From: Candidatus Thiodictyon intracellulare
Lineage (GTDB): Bacteria; Pseudomonadota; Gammaproteobacteria; Chromatiales; Chromatiaceae
Direction of reading: 5' to 3'
NCBI GenBank assembly: GCA_016292295.1
Contig: JADNEJ010000568.1
Location: forward strand, 1-20,732
DNA length: 20,732 bases
Part shown: positions 17,248-20,732 of the stretch, piece after piece
Position numbering within the stretch: the first letter of the stretch is position 1
Layout of the letters: each line of letters opens with the position of its first letter
Notes under the pieces: model-generated
Database searches by the model: none
What the model saw: only the letters and a program-made list of their open reading frames with translations
Told to the model about the DNA's origin: nothing
Made by a program: the position numbers and the translations under genes

Positions 17248-17390
17248 CGTAAATGAACGTAAATTGACGCAAATAATCAGAGACTTGGCCTTTGTTGCAT
17301 CTTGGCCTTTACTGCATCTTCACCGTCCGGGTGACGCCCACGACGATTCTAACCATCCGGTTTATTTCCGCTTATTCGCGTTCTTTTGCG
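17248..17390. repeat. Imperfect inverted repeat in the hcp upstream region
   Basis: The stretch 17248-17278 (CGTAAATGAACGTAAATTGA...) resembles the reverse complement of 17361-17390 (CGCAAAAGAACGCGAATAAG...). Each arm consists of short GAACGYRAAT-like units about 10-12 bases apart. This part of the 340-base gap between the DUF533 pseudogene and hcp has no gene that I can support. Confidence 0.4.
17285..17318 (+). repeat. Tandem 17-bp repeat (2 units)
   Basis: TTGGCCTTTGTTGCATC (17285-17301) is followed directly by TTGGCCTTTACTGCATC (17302-17318), with 15 of 17 bases identical. It lies between the arms of the imperfect inverted repeat. No function is apparent. Confidence 0.8.
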
Positions 17391-17448
17391 GCCAGATACT
17401 TTTTTTGGTTGACTCACACTTGGCCGCCCGAGCCTCGCCCGGGCAGGC

Positions 17449-17462
17449 TTGACCTGCATCAA
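17449..17462 (+). promoter_or_regulatory. FNR/DNR-family binding site upstream of hcp
   Basis: TTGAC-CTGC-ATCAA matches the FNR-type consensus TTGAT-N4-ATCAA at 9 of 10 positions. The C at position 5 is common in NO-responsive DNR/HcpR-type sites. The site centre (17455.5) lies exactly 41.5 bases before the start point expected from the -10-like GATACT at 17485-17490, the geometry of a class II activated promoter. Oxygen- or NO-dependent control of hcp is well known in other bacteria. Confidence 0.75.
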
Positions 17463-17484
17463 GGCCCTTCTGTCCGCCACCCTC

Positions 17485-17490
17485 GATACT
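17485..17490 (+). promoter_or_regulatory. -10 element of the hcp promoter
   Basis: GATACT matches TATAAT at 4 of 6 positions. It lies 22 bases after the FNR-type site, which replaces a -35 element. Transcription would start near 17497, giving a leader of about 64 bases before hcp. Confidence 0.5.
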
Positions 17491-17560
17491 TTCCGCCCAG
17501 CGTCGGCCCGCCCACGGCGGTGCGACTGCCCCGAACCTCAAGCAACAGAAGAGACTCCTC

Positions 17561-18853
17561 ATGCACTGCAATCAATGCGAGCAGACCTTTCGGCAGACCG
17601 CCTGCGTCAATCCCCCCGGCACCTGCGGCAAGGACGCGGACGTCCAGTCATTGCAGGAGACCCTGCTCTATGGGCTCAAGGGCATGGCCGCCTACGCCAA
17701 CCACGCCCGCCGACTGGGCAAGCACGATGAGGCGGTCTCCACCTTCATCGAAGAGGCCCTGTTCGCGACCATGACCAACGTCAACTTCGATCTGGCGTCG
17801 CTGCTGGAGATGTGTCTGAAGTGCGGGGAGATGAACCTGCGGGTGATGCAATTGCTCGACGAGGGCCATGTGGAGACCTTCGGCAAGCCGGCCCCGGTCA
17901 AGGTCAAGGAGGGCACCCAGGCCGGCCCCGGCATCCTGGTCACCGGTCATGACCTGCTGGACCTCTGGGACCTGCTCAAACAGGTCGAAGGGACCGCGAT
18001 AAAGGTCTACACCCACGGCGAGATGCTCCCGGCCCACATGTACGCCAAGTTCGCCGGGCATCCCAACCTGGCGGGCCACTACGGCGGCGCCTGGCAGGGC
18101 CAGAAGCGCGAGTTCGCCGCCTTCCCGGGGCCGGTGCTCGGAACCACCAACTGCGTCCTGATCCCCTCGGAAAGCTACAGCGGCCGGCTCTTCACCACCC
18201 GTGCCACCGCTGTGCCCAATGGCCAGCGCCTGACGGATGGCGATTTCTCCCCGGTGATCGCCGTCGCCCTGGCCGGCCCCCCCTGTGAAGAGCACATCAC
18301 CGGTGAATCCACCATTGGCTTCCACCGCACCGTTCTGCTAGACCAGGCCCAGACCATCGTCGATGCGGTCAAGGCCGGCAAGATTAGCCGCTTCTTCGTC
18401 ATCGGCGGCTGCGACGGCGCGGAGAAGGGTCGCAACTACTTCACCGACTATGCCCAGGCGACCCCGACAGATTCATTCATCCTGACGCTTGGCTGCGGCA
18501 AATTCCGCATCCGCGACCACGACTACGGTGAGCATCTGGGCCTGCCGCGTCTGCTGGACATGGGCCAGTGCAACGACGCCTATGGCGCCATCGCCGTGGC
18601 CGCCGCGCTGGCCAAAGCCTTCAACTGCGGCGTCAATGACCTGCCGCTGACGCTCGTGATCAGTTGGTTCGAGCAGAAGGCCATCGCCGTATTCCTGACC
18701 ATGCTGCATCTGGGCATCCGCGGGATCACTCTGGGGCCCAATCCGCCGGCCTTCATCACGCCGAACGTCTTCAAGATCCTGCAGGAACGCTATGACCTGC
18801 GCCTGACCGGGGCCGATGCCCAGGCCGATTTGCGGCAGGCCATGGCCGCCTAA
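17561..18853 (+). CDS. hcp: Hybrid cluster protein (hydroxylamine / NO reductase), short form
   Basis: The product is 430 aa, about 120 shorter than E. coli Hcp (550). The N-terminal Cys motif is C3-x2-C6-x8-C15-x6-C22 and holds a cubane cluster. One helical bundle follows (residues about 30-105) instead of two. This matches the class III architecture known mainly from thermophiles and archaea. All hybrid-cluster ligands by alignment are present: His130, Glu154, Cys198, Cys284 (persulfide, in IGGCDGAEKG), Cys312, Cys337, Glu371 and Lys373. Hcp reduces hydroxylamine in vitro and handles NO in anaerobes. No hcr reductase follows. The reading frame is intact, unlike the genes upstream. The start ATG 17561 has only a weak GAAGAG ribosome-binding site. 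Confidence 0.95.
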   Translation: MHCNQCEQTFRQTACVNPPGTCGKDADVQSLQETLLYGLKGMAAYANHARRLGKHDEAVSTFIEEALFATMTNVNFDLASLLEMCLKCGEMNLRVMQLLDEGHVETFGKPAPVKVKEGTQAGPGILVTGHDLLDLWDLLKQVEGTAIKVYTHGEMLPAHMYAKFAGHPNLAGHYGGAWQGQKREFAAFPGPVLGTTNCVLIPSESYSGRLFTTRATAVPNGQRLTDGDFSPVIAVALAGPPCEEHITGESTIGFHRTVLLDQAQTIVDAVKAGKISRFFVIGGCDGAEKGRNYFTDYAQATPTDSFILTLGCGKFRIRDHDYGEHLGLPRLLDMGQCNDAYGAIAVAAALAKAFNCGVNDLPLTLVISWFEQKAIAVFLTMLHLGIRGITLGPNPPAFITPNVFKILQERYDLRLTGADAQADLRQAMAA

Positions 18854-18887
18854 GAGGTAGCCGAATCGGCCTTATTCCGGCCACCTC
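18854..18887 (+). other. Hairpin directly after hcp
   Basis: GAGGT-A-GCCG (18854-18863) pairs with CGGC-C-ACCTC (18878-18887) with one A-C mismatch and a 14-base loop. It begins immediately after the hcp stop. No U-tract follows. Confidence 0.5.
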
Positions 18888-18898
18888 GAGGGTGACAT

Positions 18899-18924
18899 CC
18901 GTCGCGGCCTGGGGGCCGCGACGG
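18899..18924 (+). terminator. GC-rich hairpin, likely hcp transcription end
   Basis: CCGTCGCGGCC (18899-18909) and GGCCGCGACGG (18914-18924) form a perfect 11-bp stem with a TGGG tetraloop. The lack of a T-run means it may work as a U-less terminator or 3' stabiliser. It is the strongest hairpin I found in the window. Confidence 0.5.
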
Positions 18925-18944
18925 GTTGCCGCAAGGGCCAGTGG

Positions 18945-18964
18945 CCGGAGTTATGATCAAGGTC
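18945..18964 (+). repeat. Terminal relic of the MITE-like element
   Basis: CCGGAGTTATGATCAAGGTC matches the right end of the element at 19948-20077 (bases 20057-20076) in 17 of 20 positions, including TTATGATCAAGG. The rest of the element cannot be followed upstream. From here to 19151 I see no gene, only competing short GC-rich pairings (for example 18962-18967 with 18974-18979). Confidence 0.5.
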
Positions 18965-19151
18965 GCTGAATCGAGCGACGCACGCGCCCGAGGTGCTGAC
19001 TCGATCACGGGCGCTCTCCGTCACCCCGGAACATGGAAGTTCTCTGGCGCGGGCAGCAGCTTCGTCGCGCAGCACGGTTTGGATGCAGGCGCGGGGCAGG
19101 AGAGTGCGCGGGGGATGGCCCTTCCTCGCTTGTAGGCTTGGACGCCCCGGT

Positions 19152-19380
19152 CTAGCGGACTGTCGGACTTAGCGACCGGCGCCACGCCTGAGGCCTTTTT
19201 GCGGGCTTTTGCGGCAAAAAAGAGACGGTTTTCGGCTAGAAACGCAGTTTTCCGCGGTTTTTTCCTTACTGCAGACATAATACGGCCATCCGTTTCAGGT
19301 TCCACGCCAGGCAGACCAGCGTCTACTCGCCCTGGATGTTGTCCAGTCCACGGGTGAGCAATTGGCGGAAGCTCATCACC
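19152..19380 (-). mobile_element. IS1182-like element, 3' end remnant (copy 1)
   Basis: On the minus strand this carries the end of a DDE transposase: VMSFRQLLTRGLDNIQGE, a TAG stop, then TLVCLAWNLKRMAVLCLQ and another stop. It is followed by a non-coding tail that ends in AAGTCCGACAGTCCGCTAG. The pattern GFRQ-LxRGL-x-EWxLVCLAWNLKR is typical of IS1182-like transposases. The in-frame TAG (bases 19326-19328) replaces the conserved Trp, so the copy is dead. It is related to 20492-20732 in the same orientation, 1340 bp apart. The family assignment is from memory of the C-terminal motif. Confidence 0.65.
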
Positions 19381-19940
19381 GGTCGGTGAGGAAACAGAAA
19401 ATTTAGCATTAGCTGAGTGGAAAACGAAAAATTCCTAAAGGAAACCCAACTGAAGGCGAATGTGAGCGAGGCGTGAGTGTTCACTTGCAGAACTGATATG
19501 GTCTTGCCAAAGACGGTGAATTTTATCTCGTCTATTTCGATGTGACAGAATTGAGTTTGCAGCCGTATATCCCTTATGCCTGGCAAAACATCGGTCGGGC
19601 TGGAACTCTACGCATTTCTGCTTCGCATTCCATACGGATTAATGTTCTCGTCTTCTTGAATCCGAAGGTGAAAACGGTTGGCGCTTATGAATTAATCGGC
19701 TCGATGACCAGTTTGATGCTGATTAATATTATGGATGATTTTTGTAGTCTACTCACTGAACTACTCACTAAACCACTGAACCAGTAGGTATGGTGCTGGA
19801 TAACGTGCCGTTTCATGTGAGCAAGGCAGTAAGAAACGCAGGGAATATTGCGAAAAGTTCGGGTTAGCACTGTGCTTTCTTCCGCGATACTCACCAGAAT
19901 TGAATCTGATTGAAATCCTTTGGCGTAAAATGAAATACGG

Positions 19941-20084
19941 TATGACTGGGCCTTGATCACAAATCCACCCAAGGCCGGCCGGCCGGCCCATGTGGGTTTG
20001 CGGGCGCAAGACCATATTCTGCAAGGGGGCGGTGACACCGGGATTGAACAAGGTGGGCGGAATTATGATCAAGGCCCTATGACT
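19941..20084. repeat. 7-bp target site duplication (TATGACT) around the MITE-like element
   Basis: TATGACT occurs at 19941-19947 and again at 20078-20084, immediately outside the terminal inverted repeats. Joining the flanks with one copy restores the transposase codons for KMKYGMTALACA, which shows that the duplication arose by insertion. Confidence 0.9.
19948..20077. mobile_element. 130-bp MITE-like non-autonomous element (copy A)
   Basis: The element begins GGGCCTTGATCA and ends TGATCAAGGCCC, 12-bp perfect terminal inverted repeats, and is flanked by the 7-bp direct repeat TATGACT. It has no coding capacity of note. Near its left end it carries four tandem GGCC units (19973-19988) that copy B lacks, which explains most of the length difference. 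It must be moved in trans. I cannot name the parent IS family. A 7-bp duplication alone is not diagnostic. Confidence 0.85.
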
Positions 20085-20227
20085 GCATTAGCTTGCGCAA
20101 TCCATCGAATAATAGATTCGTTCGGATCTGAGTTTAGAATTAAATTTGCGAGTTAGATTTTGGCGGCATGGCGCTCCACAAATGTTTCCGTTGAGATACT
20201 TAACACTTGCGCATCAAGGCGTTTTTC

Positions 20228-20344
20228 GGCCTTGATCATATTAACTCCGCCCACCTTGTTCAGTCTCGGCGTCGCCGCTCCCTTGCAGAATATTGTCTTG
20301 TGCGCGCAAATCCATATTGGCCGGGCGGATTTGTGATCAAGGCC
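20228..20344. mobile_element. 117-bp MITE-like element, inverted copy B
   Basis: The ends are GGCCTTGATCA (20228-20238) and TGATCAAGGCC (20334-20344). Read on the minus strand it shares long words with copy A: CCTTGATCACAAATCC at one end, ATATTCTGCAAGGG in the middle, and TGAACAAGGTGGGCGGA near the other end. I found no clear target duplication around it, so it may be older or rearranged. With copy A it forms a large inverted repeat about 150 bp apart. Confidence 0.85.
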
Positions 20345-20426
20345 TGTCGACACTCACGATCGGTTACAGGAACTGGGGCAGTGCGCAGTAAGGGCATCGC
20401 AGGGAATCAGTAGAATTCTGAAAAAT

Positions 20427-20450
20427 GCTAGTTTACGAGCTAGTTTACGA
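20427..20450 (+). repeat. Tandem 12-bp repeat (2 units)
   Basis: GCTAGTTTACGA occurs twice in direct succession (20427-20438 and 20439-20450), within the otherwise featureless stretch 20345-20491. No function is apparent. Confidence 0.85.
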
Positions 20451-20491
20451 CATACTCTCAGAAATAACATTAGTATTCCCATCGTTGAGTA

Positions 20492-20732
20492 CTAGCAGCC
20501 TGTCGGACTTAGCGACCGGCGCCACCGCCTGAGGCCTTTGGATGGGCTTTTGTTGCAAAAAAGAGACGATTTTCGGCTAGAAACGCAGTTTTCCGCGGTG
20601 TTTCCCTGACTGCAGACGTAATCGTAATACGGCCATCCGTTTCAGGTTCCGCGCCAGGCAGACCAGCGTCCACTCGTCCTGGACGTTGTCCAGTCCACGG
20701 GTGAGAAATTGGCGGAAGCCCATCACCGATTT
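20492..20732 (-). mobile_element. IS1182-like element, 3' end (copy 2, runs off the window)
   Basis: This is the second copy of the element end seen at 19152-19380. Its terminus on the minus strand reads AAGTCCGACAGGCTGCTAG (complement of bases 20492-20510), a common IS end. The sequence carries the 3' untranslated tail and the transposase C-terminus, continuing beyond the window. It has 6 additional bases near 20622 compared with copy 1. Confidence 0.7.
20577..20732 (-). CDS. IS1182-like transposase, C-terminal end (partial)
   Basis: The minus-strand frame enters from the window edge and is open for 51 codons. It includes VMGFRQFLTRGLDNVQDEW and TLVCLARNLKRMAVLRLRLQ and ends at TAG (complement of 20577-20579). 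The conserved Trp that is a stop codon in copy 1 is intact here, so this copy may still be functional. The catalytic residues lie outside the window. The family is judged from the C-terminal motif only. Confidence 0.65.
   Translation of the reverse strand, partial: KSVMGFRQFLTRGLDNVQDEWTLVCLARNLKRMAVLRLRLQSGKHRGKLRF

Larger units (their letters stand above)
19506..20156 (+). pseudogene. IS630-family transposase, frameshifted and interrupted
   Basis: Three frames rebuild the catalytic part of an IS630 transposase. Frame one (19506-19787) gives EFYLVYFDVTELSLQPYIPY and AWQNIG, containing the first catalytic Asp. Frame two (from 19790) gives MVLDNVPFHVSKAV with the second Asp. Frame three (from 19858) gives LCFLPRYSPELNLIEILWRK with the catalytic Glu. 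At 19947 a 130-bp element with a 7-bp target duplication breaks the gene. After it the end resumes (ALACAIHRIIDSFGSEFRIK) to TAG 20154. The N-terminal part may extend to about 19390 but is too decayed to place. This stretch is clearly more AT-rich than its surroundings, which suggests horizontal origin. Confidence 0.85.

Noticed and set aside
18926..19135. A 69-codon plus-strand frame after hcp.
   Set aside because: It crosses a hairpin and the relic of the mobile element, has no recognisable domain, and its composition looks non-coding.
19323..19586. An 87-codon minus-strand frame ending in MSFRQLLTRGLDNIQGE.
   Set aside because: Only its last part is transposase. The upstream part is antisense to the IS630 relic, so it is a chance fusion.
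19948..20344. The repeated TGATCAAGGCC ends considered as a CRISPR array.
   Set aside because: There are only two large inverted copies, no regular short repeats and spacers, and no cas genes.

Overview
The window is GC-rich bacterial DNA. It opens with the last codons of tuf (EF-Tu) and runs through one unbroken S10-spc-alpha ribosomal protein cluster, all on the + strand, in the gene order known from Gammaproteobacteria. Protein sizes and sequences are gammaproteobacterial: S10 of 103 aa, zinc-free long S14 of 101 aa, L6 of 177 aa, S13 of 118 aa, and rpmJ between secY and rpsM. A purple-sulfur-type (Chromatiales) or related gammaproteobacterium is my best guess, but this is inference. Many broken genes and transposon remnants follow the cluster, so the genome may be undergoing decay.

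Layout. 1-5088: tuf end, rpsJ-rplC-rplD-rplW-rplB-rpsS-rplV-rpsC-rplP-rpmC-rpsQ, tightly packed and often overlapping. 5168-8294: rplN, rplX, rplE, rpsN, followed by an apparently perfect tandem duplication of 1484 bp (5327-6810 repeated as 6811-8294). The cell, or the assembly, therefore has a truncated second rplN and complete second copies of rplX, rplE and rpsN. 8366-12482: rpsH, rplF, rplR, rpsE, rpmD, rplO, secY, rpmJ. 12494-12521: a strong extended -10 sigma70-type promoter. 12566-15438: rpsM, rpsK, rpsD, rpoA, rplQ, then a possible terminator.

15645-17220 holds two consecutive pseudogenes. One is a SAM hydroxide adenosyltransferase (DUF62-type) with three frameshifts. The other is a DUF533/TerB-like protein with two in-frame TAG stops and a frameshift. 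17449-18853 is an apparently intact unit: an FNR/DNR-type site placed at -41.5 relative to a predicted start, then hcp, a short-form hybrid cluster protein of 430 aa with all cluster ligands present. Strong GC-rich hairpins follow hcp.

18945-20732 is a graveyard of mobile DNA. Two same-orientation 3' ends of an IS1182-like transposase (19152-19380 and 20492-20732) bracket a frameshifted IS630-family transposase. That transposase is itself interrupted by a 130-bp MITE-like element (19948-20077) with 12-bp perfect terminal inverted repeats and a 7-bp target duplication. Removing the element and one target copy restores the transposase C-terminal reading frame. A second, inverted copy (20228-20344) and a terminal relic (18945-18964) show that the element is repetitive.

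The most unusual points are the tandem duplication inside the essential ribosomal operon and the small TGATCAAGGCC-ended mobile element. I saw no CRISPR array, rRNA or tRNA gene.
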